Shown here in pieces: positions 45,922 through 54,099 of a stretch of DNA of 64,000 bases. The notes below the pieces were generated by a model, which saw only the letters and a program-made list of their open reading frames with translations, did no database searches and had not been told where the DNA came from. The position numbers were made by a program, and so were the translations under genes. Origin of the DNA: GM7GCV1 sp965221105 (GTDB lineage: Bacteria; Pseudomonadota; Gammaproteobacteria; Pseudomonadales; GM7GCV1); contig OZ244871.1 of NCBI GenBank assembly GCA_965221105.1, forward strand, positions 1,426,001 to 1,490,000. The letters are read 5' to 3'. Position 1 is the stretch's first letter; each line of letters starts with the position of its first letter.

Positions 45922-46754
45922 CAGCGGATACGATTGATCGATACGCGGTCTTTGGCAACCCGGTGGCACATAGCAAATCGCCGCAGATTCATACCGAATT
46001 TGCCAGACAAACCGGCCAGAAAATGGAGTATCTGTCTCAGTTGGTGCCACTGGGAGAGTTTGCAGGGCATGCCCAGAGTTTTTTTGCCGGGGGTGGGCGT
46101 GGTCTTAATGTGACCCTGCCCTTCAAACAGGAAGCCTGTACATTTGCCGTGGAGTTGACTCCCAGGGCCGAGCGCGCCGGTGCGGTCAATACCCTGATCA
46201 TGCAAGCCAATGGCCGTGTGCAGGGAGAAAACACCGATGGTCCGGGATTGTTGCGTGACCTGGAGGATAACCTGGGCTGGACGGTGGGGGGGAAATCTGT
46301 GCTCGTTCTTGGTGCCGGTGGGGCGGTTCGCGGGATACTTGAGTCTCTGTTCGATGCGGGCGTCAGTCGCATCTGCATTGCGAACCGGACAGCGGACAAG
46401 GCAATCCGTCTGGCGCTGGATTTTTCCAGTATGGGTGATATCTGCGGACAGGGGCTCGAACACCTCAACCCGGCGCAGGCGCGCTACGATCTGATTATCA
46501 ATGGGACCAGCGCCAGCCTGACTGAGGATACCATTTCTTTGCCAGACGGATTGGTCCAGGCAGAGGGATATGGGTACGACCTGGTCTATTCAGCACAACC
46601 CACTCCCTTTATGAGTTGGATCCGAAATCAGGGTGCCAGTGCAACAGATGGGTTGGGGATGCTGGTGTGCCAGGCAGCGGAGTCCTTCCGGCTCTGGCGG
46701 GGGAAAGCGCCGGAAACCGGAACTGTCATCAAGGCCCTGCGTTCAGTTCTTTAA
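45918..46754 (+). CDS. aroE: Shikimate dehydrogenase
   Basis: A 278-residue NADPH-dependent enzyme of the shikimate pathway. Motifs are GNPVAHSKSPQIH, NVTLPFKQEA (catalytic Lys), NTDGPGLLRDL, the nucleotide fold VLGAGGAVRGIL and NGTSASL. Overlaps hemF by ATGA. Last gene before the mobile-element cluster. Confidence 0.97.
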   Translation: MTADTIDRYAVFGNPVAHSKSPQIHTEFARQTGQKMEYLSQLVPLGEFAGHAQSFFAGGGRGLNVTLPFKQEACTFAVELTPRAERAGAVNTLIMQANGRVQGENTDGPGLLRDLEDNLGWTVGGKSVLVLGAGGAVRGILESLFDAGVSRICIANRTADKAIRLALDFSSMGDICGQGLEHLNPAQARYDLIINGTSASLTEDTISLPDGLVQAEGYGYDLVYSAQPTPFMSWIRNQGASATDGLGMLVCQAAESFRLWRGKAPETGTVIKALRSVL

Positions 46755-46865
46755 AGCAGGCCAACGGCATGAGACTTTGGATATTCTTGCTCGCTTGGTA
46801 CGTGGTATTGAAGTCAGCCGTCCGCCACCGGCCACCTGTGTCCTCGTGCGTGCACTCTGCAAGAA

Positions 46866-46899
46866 TCAGTAGTTCTCCGATTGAAACTGGGCCTGCGCC
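46866..46899 (-). pseudogene. Severed 3' end of the gamma-carbonic-anhydrase gene
   Basis: Minus-strand bases 46899-46866 read GCC-CAG-TTT-CAA-TCG-GAG-AAC-TAC-TGA in the proper phase when joined at the CCTGCGCC duplication to the gene at 49217 onward. The ancestral protein therefore ended NQAQAQFQSENY instead of the present NQAQAAH. The IS4 element separated these codons from the gene. Confidence 0.75.
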
Positions 46900-46936
46900 C
46901 TGCCCATTACACACACATAAGCCCTTAACATAGCTC

Positions 46937-49209
46937 ATGTGCTGCCCTCTGGTGTGGTGCATGGATGCACTAACACCCATCCGGGCAGCCCTGGCCGAGC
47001 CGGACAGACTCGCCTGGCTCCGCGACCTGCTGGACACCGGAGACTTCACCAGCCGCCAGCAGGTGGCCCGCGAGGTCTGTGCCCACTATGATGTTCATGA
47101 TCATCTCGGGCGACCGCGCCTGAGCAGTTGCAGTGCGGCACTGGCGCAGCTGCACGACTCGGGGCATCTGGTGCTCCCGGTTCAGAAGACGCACAGTGCC
47201 CGGGGTCGGCCCCGGGGTCTGGAGGCACCGGTCCCGGCCCCGGTCGGGGTGCCGGAGCGGGTCGACCAGGTGGCGGGGCTGCATCTGTGCCGGGTCCGCG
47301 ATGATGCACAGCATCGCATCTGGAACGAGCTGATGGCCCGCGAGCATCCCCAGGGCAGTGTGTTCCACGCCGGAGCCCAGGTGCGCTCTCTGATCGGGTC
47401 CGACGGCGGCTGGCTTGGGGCTCTGGGCTTCTCTGCCTCGGCCTATGCCCTCAAGGACCGCGATACCTGGATTGGCTGGACGGACGACCCCCGCCCCCGT
47501 CACCTGATCGTCACCCTCAGCCGGTTCCTGATCCGGCCCATGGTCTCCTGTCACACTCTGGCCTCCTGGGCCCTGGGCCGGTGTCTGCGCCGACTGGCCG
47601 ATGACTATGAGCACGACTATGGCTATCGTCCGGTGCTGGTCGAGACCTGTGTCACGGCTACACAGTATACTGGTGTCTCGCTGCGGGCAGCGGGCTGGAC
47701 CTGCGTGGGGCTGACGGCCGGTCGGGGACGCTTCGCACCCTCTGGTGCCGAGGTCCCCAGGCGCACCATCTGGTGCCGGGCTCTGCAGCCGGACTGGCGG
47801 ACAGTGCTGGGAGTCCGGCCGGTTCTGGTGCGTCCACAGGACTGTGCCGCTGGCCTGGACGGGCCTGACTGGGTGGAGCAGGAACTGGGCGGTGCGCCGC
47901 TGGGAGATCGACGAGTGAGCAGACGACTGGTGACCAGTGCCCGCCTGATGGCGGCCGCCCCCGGTGCCTCCTTTCCGGCGGCTGCACAGGGTGATGCAGC
48001 GGCGGTGGCTGGCTTCTATCGCATGCTGGAACAGCCGGCCGGCTCGGAGCTGACGATGACCAACATCCTTGCCACGCACCGTCAGCAGACGCTCTCGCGG
48101 ATGGCGGGCCAGTCGACCGTGCTGCTGGTGCAGGACGGCACCGACCTGAACTTCGCGACCCATGGGGCCTGTCAGGGTCTCGGTCTGATCAGTCGGACCA
48201 CGGGCAGCGAGGGCACCCTGGGGCAGCATCTGCACAGCACCTTGGCGGTGGCCGAGACCGGGGTGCCGCTGGGGGTGGTGCATCTGGCCTGTGATGCCCT
48301 GCCACTGGAGCAGACAGGGACGGGGCCGGAGACGGAGAAGAAGACGGAGACGGAGACGGAGACAGGGACAGACAGCAGGCTCAGAACGGGGCGCTGGCTG
48401 CGGGCCCTGCAGGACAGTGCTGAACTGGCCCACCAGGTCCCGGATGTGCAGTGTAGTGCGGTTCTGGACCGGGAGGGGGATGCCTGGGCCATCCTGGATG
48501 CCTGTCGGCGGCATGACGCGCTGGAGTGCATCGTGCGGGCTCGACACAACCGCTCTCAGGGTGCCCGGCAGGACAAGCTGTTCGATCAGATACGCGCCGC
48601 ACCGGTGCGGGCCCGGCTGGAGATCGAGGTGACGCACAGGTCACACCGCCGTGCGGCTCGCGGCCAGAAGGCATCGACGGGGCGCATGGCCCGAACTGCG
48701 CACGCTGACCTGCGCTGGCAGTCGGTCAGGCTGAGGCTGAACGGATCATTGATGCCTACCGTCTGCGCTGGCGGAGTGAGGACTGGCATCGTGTCCTCAA
48801 ATCCGGGTGCACGGCCGAGTTTTTGAACCTGCAGCGGGTTGAACGACTGCAGCGGGCCATCGCGATCAAGGCCGTCATCGCCTGGCGGTTGCTGGCCATG
48901 ACCCTGCTGGGCCGGGAGACGCCGGAGCTGCCCGCCGGGGTGCTGTTCTCCGATCTGGAGATCCGGGTGCTGCGCGATGTCGCACGGGAGCGGAACAGGC
49001 CACCGCCAGAGACCCTGGGCAGTGCGGTGCTCATCATGGCTATGCTGGGTGGGTATCTGAACCGCACGAATGACCCACCACCGGGACACAGGATCATCTG
49101 GACGGGGTATACCGCGATGATCCACTACACCCATGCCTATGAGCTGTTCATGAAGAGCGACCCGGAACGCGACTACCCCCATCTACGTCCTGACAAGAGT
49201 TGTGACTAA
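46937..49209 (+). pseudogene. IS4-family transposase with DruA-like N-terminal domain, disrupted by an internal deletion
   Basis: The frame 46937-48826 starts with a winged-helix-like region, then a DUF4338/DruA-like domain (LGALGFSASAYALKDRDTWI, DDPRPRHLIVTLSRFLIRP, LASWALGRCLRRLADDYEHD), then the IS4 N-terminal DNA-binding part (APLGDRRVSRRLVTSARLMA) and two catalytic Asp (VQDGTDLNF, AVLDREGDAW). It ends wrongly at 48826. The remaining part lies in another frame from about 48740: AERIIDAYRLRWRSEDWHRV, which carries the Y-2-R-3-E-6-K signature, to the stop at 49209. Comparison with the usual family layout suggests about 40 codons missing at the junction, which lies in GGCTGAGGCTGA, a short direct repeat. 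Probably inactive. Confidence 0.8.
48312..48375 (+). repeat. Imperfect GGAGAC hexanucleotide repeat inside the IS4 transposase
   Basis: About eight imperfect copies of GGAGAC encode a Thr-Glu-rich stretch (ETEKKTETETETGTD). The repeat is in frame and multiples of six preserve it. It lies between the two catalytic Asp regions. Confidence 0.7.
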
Positions 49210-49760
49210 TGGGCAGCCTGCGCCTGATTGAGATACTGGTTTTTCAGCGTGACATACTTCTGCGGAGAATAGGACAGAAATCTGCGCTCACTCTCCGAAA
49301 GCGGACGCAACTTTCTGGCGGGGTTGCCAACATAGACGTTACCGGATTCCAGGGTTTTTCCGGGCGGGACCATGCAGCCCGCGCCCACCATGACCTCAGT
49401 CTGAACGACGACGCCATCATTAATGATCGCGCCTATCCCGATCAGGATCCGGTTCTCGACGGTACAGCCATGCAAAACAGCGCGGTGACCAATAATAACA
49501 TCGTCGCCTATATTGAGCGGAAACCCGTCTGGATTGTAATTCTCACTGGCATGCGTGATATGCAGAACCGCGTTGTCCTGCACGTTGGAACGGTTGCCTA
49601 TTCTAATGTAGTGCATGTCACCACGGATGACTGCGCCAGGCCACACCGAAACATCCTCGCCAAGTTCCACATCGCCTATCACCGTGGCCGCAGGGTCAAC
49701 GTAGACTCCCTTCCCAAGTGTTGGGGTGATGCCATTAAAGGTTCGAATAGGGTTCATCAT
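49206..49760 (-). CDS. Gamma-carbonic anhydrase family protein (YrdA-like), altered at both ends by transposons
   Basis: A 184-residue left-handed beta-helix protein. Hexapeptide repeats run from GKGVYVDPAATVIGDVELG on; metal-ligand His candidates lie in NAVLHITH, IGHRAVLHG and nearby. Start at 49760 (MMNPIRTFNGITP) follows the family; a longer frame runs into the neighbouring transposon. The last three residues and stop (AAH, TAG) come from the IS4 end. Seven bases upstream of the ATG begins the TnpB cassette, so the original AAGGA ribosome-binding site is now about 1.3 kb away (51062-51058). Metal-dependent CO2 hydration or an unknown hydrolase role; expression is probably reduced. Confidence 0.85.
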   Translation of the reverse strand: MMNPIRTFNGITPTLGKGVYVDPAATVIGDVELGEDVSVWPGAVIRGDMHYIRIGNRSNVQDNAVLHITHASENYNPDGFPLNIGDDVIIGHRAVLHGCTVENRILIGIGAIINDGVVVQTEVMVGAGCMVPPGKTLESGNVYVGNPARKLRPLSESERRFLSYSPQKYVTLKNQYLNQAQAAH

Positions 49761-49800
49761 TGGAAAGGGAATTATATACTTGGTGCCCCAAGCTACTGTT

Positions 49801-50946
49801 CTATGCGGCACGGCGGGTAACCCCGCCGATAGGTACACCATCAGGCCGCATATCGGGTAATTTCCCGCCCGACGAGCCACGCTCCCTGATGTTGCGTGCG
49901 GCGTTCAGGTCCCTATCGAGACTCAAGCCGCACTGTTCACACTCAAAGACCCTGTCCTTCAGGGTCAGTGATTCATGGACTGAACCACACCCGGAACAGG
50001 TCTTTGACGTGTTTCTGGGGTTCACCTTCACTACTGAACCACCGGCACTCTCAGCCGTGTAGGTCAGTTGTTGGATAAAGGTTCCCCATTGTTGCTCAAG
50101 GATTGATCGGTTCAACCCCCGCTTGTGATTGCCACCATGGGCAGTCATGTTCTTGATCTTCAGGTCTTCAACCGCGAAGTGTCTCTGTCGCTTCACCAAA
50201 TCTGTAGTCGTTCTATGTACAGCGTTCCGTTGCCTCTCTGCCACCCTGTACGCCTCTTTGGCAAGCGATTGCTTTTTCTTGTATCGGTTATGGCTTCCCT
50301 TCTTGGCTGTGCTGAGGCGGCGTTGCAGCCGCGTGGAGCGTTCCCGATTGATGACCACCTTCGGCACCGACTCGCCAGTCGAGAGGGTGGCCTGTGCCTT
50401 CACGCCAACATCAATACCGACGACGGGAGACTGATCAGCCACGACCTCCCGCTCCTGCTCACAGACACACTGAACCATGACGCGGACAGGTGTTGTCACA
50501 ACGCGAACCAGCGTGATCTCACCCTCCGGCAGAGCCTTCACAATGAACCTGCCACAGCCCTTGATCTGTACACACTGCCTGTTGCCAGAATGGAATAGAC
50601 GAAACTGGCTTGTTTCAAATGACCGGATGCCCCGGTTCCTGCCCTTAAATCTCGGAAAGCCACCCTGCCTGAAAAACCGCTTGAATGATCTATCCAGTCT
50701 GTTCAGGACAGACCGGAACGGCAGCACCCCATACCTCTCAATTTCAGGATCATCATGGCGAAGAGCCGTGAATGACGTACATTGATCGTAGTAGCTGATA
50801 GACACGCCCGCCTTCCGATACGCATTGATGCGCTCATCCAGGGCGGCGTTGTACAGTTGTCGGGAGAGATACAGGAATCTGTTCAGCCGCTGATGCGTTG
50901 CGGTGGAAACTTGTGCCTGTTGACTGTGAGTGCGTATAATCCGCAT
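49801..50946 (-). CDS. TnpB-type RNA-guided endonuclease (IS605 OrfB family)
   Basis: About 381 residues from the ATG at 50946 (MRIIRTHSQQAQVS). An N-terminal helical/WED part (LYNAALDERINAYR) precedes the split RuvC nuclease: first Asp in VVGIDVGVKAQATLSTG, Glu in FAVEDLKIKNM, last Asp in LDRDLNAARNI. A four-Cys zinc finger (CSGCG and CEQCG) lies between the last two. All catalytic residues are intact. Family members cut DNA with a guide RNA made from the 3' end of the gene. A perfect 7-bp hairpin lies in the last codons (49811-49828). No TnpA is present. The longer frame from 51075 runs across the cassette end and is rejected. Confidence 0.92.
   Translation of the reverse strand: MRIIRTHSQQAQVSTATHQRLNRFLYLSRQLYNAALDERINAYRKAGVSISYYDQCTSFTALRHDDPEIERYGVLPFRSVLNRLDRSFKRFFRQGGFPRFKGRNRGIRSFETSQFRLFHSGNRQCVQIKGCGRFIVKALPEGEITLVRVVTTPVRVMVQCVCEQEREVVADQSPVVGIDVGVKAQATLSTGESVPKVVINRERSTRLQRRLSTAKKGSHNRYKKKQSLAKEAYRVAERQRNAVHRTTTDLVKRQRHFAVEDLKIKNMTAHGGNHKRGLNRSILEQQWGTFIQQLTYTAESAGGSVVKVNPRNTSKTCSGCGSVHESLTLKDRVFECEQCGLSLDRDLNAARNIRERGSSGGKLPDMRPDGVPIGGVTRRAA
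49811..49828 (-). ncRNA. Hairpin at the tnpB 3' end, possible part of an omega/reRNA
   Basis: CGGCGGG and CCCGCCG form a perfect 7-bp stem with a 4-nt loop, overlapping the last tnpB codons. In studied TnpB systems the guide RNA scaffold comes from this position. Here only 12 nt separate the tnpB stop from the terminal inverted repeat, so any guide would have to come from that repeat or from the carbonic-anhydrase start. Existence of the RNA is inference. Confidence 0.35.
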
Positions 50947-51057
50947 CGGTGTGGTCGCTCCAACTAGCGTTTGGGGTAGCTGTTTCGAGCAGCTATTCAC
51001 ACACCGTATCATCATCCGACCCCTGGGGCAATAAGTATATAATTCCCATTGGAAACG

Positions 51058-51138
51058 TCCTTCACTCTGCGCCAAAGGCGGTCTGCCTTTGAATCTAACG
51101 TCGGGGTCACTATGTGTTCTAAGTATTTTCTAATCCTA
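51058..51138 (-). other. Displaced 5' leader of the carbonic-anhydrase gene
   Basis: This strip lies between the TnpB cassette and the rve-type IS. On the minus strand it ends AAGGACG followed by the TTTCCAAT duplication, which, rejoined to the gene, gives AAGGA 8 nt before the ATG. A 7-bp hairpin (CAAAGGC/GCCTTTG, 51073-51091) lies here. Confidence 0.55.
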
Positions 51139-52601
51139 AAATGAGTCTGAAATCGGGGAGATGACTCCCAAAGATAGCGGTTAGGTTTCAGGAGCATTGA
51201 GTATACTTCATTGAGGTGCTTGACCTCTTGTTGAGAACCATGGGGCCGGCACCCAGGTGCATGACGGCGTGTGGGCACAGGGTGACTGTGGTCAGGCCTG
51301 CTTGAAGATTGCTGTGAACAGGGTGTGGCGGGCTGTCTGCAGGGCCTCTGCCGCCTGGGTATCGGTGACGGCCTGTGCATACTCGTGCAGGGCCTCAAGG
51401 CTTTGTCCGTCTGTGAGATGCGTGTCGATCTCCTCGATCGCGCAGAGCTGTTCGAAGGGCGTCATCAGGCGCTCAGAGGGGTCTCGCTTTATCTGCTTCC
51501 CCTGTGCGTCAGTGATGGTGAGGGGGAACAAGCAGGGGCGATGGACATTCACAGACCGGTACATGGGCTCGAGCAGGGCATCGTTGATCTGCGAGGCCCA
51601 GTGCTGGGGGATATGCTGAGAGCCACAGAGTGTGCGGACCACCGAGCCATGTGTACTCTCGACCAGCGCATTGTCGTGACTGTGCCGGGTCCGGCTTTTG
51701 GTGAACTCCACCAGCAGTGTGTCCAGCAATTTCGCAACCGTCTTGTTGATACACTCCGAGCCGGTGTCGGAGTGGAACCCCCTGATCCTGAAGGGAAGTC
51801 GGGCCATGGCGAGTTCCAGTGCCGGTGTGACAGAGGCCTCACTGATGCGCTCGACGGACACGCAGATTTCGAACTGGGTGACCTCATCGACCAGGGTGAT
51901 GTGAGAGACCCCCGTGCGCGTGTCCTGATCGCCCTGGTGCACCCTATCCACTCGCAGAGACCCCCGGGATGCCCTGCGGCGTTCGCCAATGGGTGCGGGT
52001 TTCGAGTGCGGTGTGGTGAACTGGCGGCGCTGGCGCTGGTCAGTGGTGGATGTGCGCAGAGTGTCGATATGGCTCACTGAGATCGCGGCCAGGCGCTCAC
52101 AACGGTCATCCCCCTGTGCCAGGGCACGTTCGCACTCCTTCTTGATGACAGCGCCGCAGGGCGTGTCGTGCAGCCTGTCCAGCTCGGCAAGCAGCAGGAC
52201 ATCCGCCTGGGTAGAGCGTCTGGAGAACCCCCGCGTGGTGCGCTGTCGGCAAGTGCACCGGCCGGTTGTCACGGACTGCCGGATCAGCCGGGTCAGTTGG
52301 TGTCGGGAGGAGCCGCTGACCTTCAGCAGGGAGCGGATCACGACGCCTCTGTCGCGTGTGCCCAGGCTGGTGTAGCGGAACTGCACCAGGGTTGTCTGGA
52401 TCCAGCTGGAGCGTTCGTCCGTGGTGCCGGGGAGTTCGTAGGTGCAGGTTTCGGAGCCATCCAGACATCGCTCCAGGTGTTCGATGGTGGTCAGGTCAGT
52501 CAGGGTCATGAGAGCTCTCAGAGTGGCGCTCTCATGGGGGCAATACCCGAAAGTTCAGACTCATTTCATGTTAGAAACAAGCCCTCCCTTCAGACTCATT
52601 T
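51139..52601 (-). mobile_element. IS with rve-type integrase and AAATGAGTCTGAA ends
   Basis: AAATGAGTCTGAA at 51139-51151 is repeated in inverted form at 52589-52601 and again at 52554-52566. The right end thus has the terminal sequence twice, 35 bp apart. Only one gene lies inside. No target duplication could be recognised, so the exact borders are uncertain. Confidence 0.65.
51292..52509 (-). CDS. DDE integrase/transposase with rve catalytic domain
   Basis: A 405-residue transposase. The N-terminal 120 residues include helix-turn-helix-like regions; the catalytic domain shows Asp in GSLRVDRVHQGDQD, Asp in GFHSDTGSECINK and Glu in RHSHDNALVESTHGSVVR, i.e. a complete D-D-E triad of the retroviral-integrase class (IS3/IS481-like). 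The C-terminal part (NVHRPCLFPLTITDAQGKQ) is typical for such stand-alone transposases. The gene is intact and could be active. Confidence 0.85.
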   Translation of the reverse strand: MTLTDLTTIEHLERCLDGSETCTYELPGTTDERSSWIQTTLVQFRYTSLGTRDRGVVIRSLLKVSGSSRHQLTRLIRQSVTTGRCTCRQRTTRGFSRRSTQADVLLLAELDRLHDTPCGAVIKKECERALAQGDDRCERLAAISVSHIDTLRTSTTDQRQRRQFTTPHSKPAPIGERRRASRGSLRVDRVHQGDQDTRTGVSHITLVDEVTQFEICVSVERISEASVTPALELAMARLPFRIRGFHSDTGSECINKTVAKLLDTLLVEFTKSRTRHSHDNALVESTHGSVVRTLCGSQHIPQHWASQINDALLEPMYRSVNVHRPCLFPLTITDAQGKQIKRDPSERLMTPFEQLCAIEEIDTHLTDGQSLEALHEYAQAVTDTQAAEALQTARHTLFTAIFKQA

Positions 52602-52696
52602 CATATTGGACAAGGCTTTCTATAGTACCTGTCGAGTCTGCCATGTACCATCGCATCTGCCAGTGTGCAGGCGTCCTCAGCCAAGGGATCGGACCT

Positions 52697-52933
52697 ATGA
52701 AAAACAAGCGGTTTATCGCCGGAGCCATCTGCCCTAAGTGTGGCTGCGTGGATAAGGTGTTTACCTACCAGCAGGATGGCGCACGATATCGAGCCTGCAC
52801 ACGCTGTGATTTCAACGAAGAGATGCGTTTTGTGCCTCATCCGTCTGAACTGCCAACCCGGGTAACCGGTGAAGACAGGCTGGCCAGCACACCTGCCCAA
52901 GTCATCCAGTTTCGCACTCCCAAAAGCACCTGA
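52697..52933 (+). CDS. yheV: YheV family zinc-ribbon protein
   Basis: A 78-residue cytoplasmic protein with two Cys pairs (ICPKCGCVD and ACTRCDF), starting MKNKRFIAGAICPKC as in YheV proteins. The role is unknown; zinc binding is expected. In related genomes it lies near a gamma-carbonic anhydrase, which fits the gene beyond the IS cluster. The longer open frame upstream starts inside the IS end. Confidence 0.85.
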   Translation: MKNKRFIAGAICPKCGCVDKVFTYQQDGARYRACTRCDFNEEMRFVPHPSELPTRVTGEDRLASTPAQVIQFRTPKST

Positions 52934-52985
52934 TGGCGCTCCTGGTCAGTTTGCGTTTAGGCCGGGAAAACGCGCCGGAGCACCC

Positions 52986-53717
52986 CTAGTTCAGTTTGTA
53001 GTTGAGACTCAGGTTCATATAGCGATCCGTATTTTTAGTTTCCGCTGGAACATCGGTGTTGTGTTCTGCCAGATAGGACAGTTTGATACCGAGGACATCG
53101 GTCATAGATACGACGATGGCGACGCTGGCTTCAAGATAGGCATTGTCCGAACCCAGTTCGGCACTCCAGGTACTCTCCAGTGATGCAGTACCGGGCAAAG
53201 TGCGATTCCAGATGACCTGGGCGCTGCCGACCAGTTCGGTCTCCCGCTGGCTGGTGTCCGGATTTGTGGTCCTCAGCTCACTCGCTCTGGCACCCAACCC
53301 GACCTGGCCGCGCAGCTGGGTAGGCCCGTCATCCACAAGGACCAGCCCCAACCCACCGTTGAGCGAAGCCTGGTAGTCATAGCCGCTAAAGCGGTCGTCC
53401 AGGTAACGAAAGCCTCCATAACCGAAGCTGTTCTCGCTGAGCTGATAACTGCTCTGCCCCCTCAGTCTGTAGCTTTGTGCATTCGTCTCATCATCCTCTG
53501 AACTGGCATAGGCAGTGGCTTCTGCAGTATGGGTCCACTGCAGCTTCTCGTACGCCGTCTTAATTCCGAGTGTCAGTGAATCGGAGTTGGAGTTGCCGCT
53601 TACAGCGTTGTATCCGATGTCGCCCTCACCCGTCCAGCTGCCAGCGCAGCCAAACCCAGAAATAGCCAGGATAACTGTTACGGATAGAAGCTGCAGGGCG
53701 TGTATCACACAAATCAC
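52986..53717 (-). CDS. DUF481 family outer-membrane beta-barrel protein
   Basis: A 243-residue protein with a signal peptide (LQLLSVTVILAISGFGCAG) and the DUF481 opening GEGDIGYNAVSGNSNSDSLT, then repeated amphipathic beta-strands ending in NLSLNYKLN. A salt- or stress-related outer-membrane role is known for some relatives; none can be assigned here. The start (GTG at 53717) is uncertain by a few codons. Confidence 0.85.
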   Translation of the reverse strand: MICVIHALQLLSVTVILAISGFGCAGSWTGEGDIGYNAVSGNSNSDSLTLGIKTAYEKLQWTHTAEATAYASSEDDETNAQSYRLRGQSSYQLSENSFGYGGFRYLDDRFSGYDYQASLNGGLGLVLVDDGPTQLRGQVGLGARASELRTTNPDTSQRETELVGSAQVIWNRTLPGTASLESTWSAELGSDNAYLEASVAIVVSMTDVLGIKLSYLAEHNTDVPAETKNTDRYMNLSLNYKLN

Positions 53718-53860
53718 CTGATGGTGTCAAAAATGAGGTGCGCACTATGATAGGGTCGCGTCGATCTGGCAAGGGGCATTCCCATGTGCACAGAAAATCA
53801 CTGTACGGGGGGAAAGACAGGTGTTGCGGTTCCAAAGCAATGGTATGCTACCGCAGCTGG

Positions 53861-53890
53861 TTGACGTGTATAGGAGGATATCTCTATTCT
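53861..53890 (+). promoter_or_regulatory. Possible promoter of the second oxidase operon
   Basis: TTGACG (53861-53866), 18-nt spacer, TATTCT (53885-53890). It lies about 210 nt before coxB, leaving a long untranslated leader. Confidence 0.4.
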
Positions 53891-54099
53891 TGCCCGGCAG
53901 GCGATATGCGGGAAGATCGTCACAGAATCATTGGGATGTGTTGTGTCACCAGCAGTTGTGCAGTTCTGTCATGTACATTCGCGCCGCTTTCTGGACTCCA
54001 CGCCAGCCTGTTACAGGACACCATCGGCTGAGACGGGCCGCAAGAACTGCTCCCGCCGAGGGTCCGATTACACACAATGCTATTGGAGATAATAGTGCA

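Larger units (their letters stand above)
46900..49216 (+). mobile_element. IS4-type insertion sequence, 2317 bp, with 10-bp terminal repeats and 8-bp target duplication
   Basis: CTGCCCATTA at 46900-46909 and its exact reverse complement TAATGGGCAG at 49207-49216 form the ends. The bases immediately outside are an 8-bp direct repeat CCTGCGCC (46892-46899 and 49217-49224), a target-site duplication. The single transposase gene inside is broken. Its G+C content is visibly higher than that of the neighbours. Confidence 0.85.
49767..51047 (-). mobile_element. 1281-bp TnpB-carrying cassette with 23-bp inverted repeats and 8-bp target duplication
   Basis: The 23 bp at 49767-49789 (start GGGAATTATATACTT) and the reverse complement of 51025-51047 agree at 21 of 23 positions. 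Directly outside both lie the 8 bp ATTGGAAA (49759-49766 and 51048-51055). Inverted ends plus target duplication are marks of DDE transposons, not of IS200/IS605 elements. The only gene inside is tnpB; no transposase of any kind is present. ISL3-type elements have 8-bp duplications and ends beginning with G, so a non-autonomous relative is one option. Confidence 0.75.

Noticed and set aside
46970..48637. 555-codon open frame opposite the IS4 transposase
   Set aside because: High-G+C antisense shadow; the plus strand carries the recognisable DruA-like and DDE motifs.
49206..49880. Longer start of the carbonic anhydrase at 49880
   Set aside because: The extra 40 residues are translated from the TnpB cassette end; the family N-terminus starts at 49760.
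51073..51091. 7-bp hairpin upstream of tnpB as an IS605 left-end hairpin
   Set aside because: It lies outside the ATTGGAAA target duplication and therefore outside the cassette that carries tnpB; it belongs to the old leader of the carbonic-anhydrase gene.
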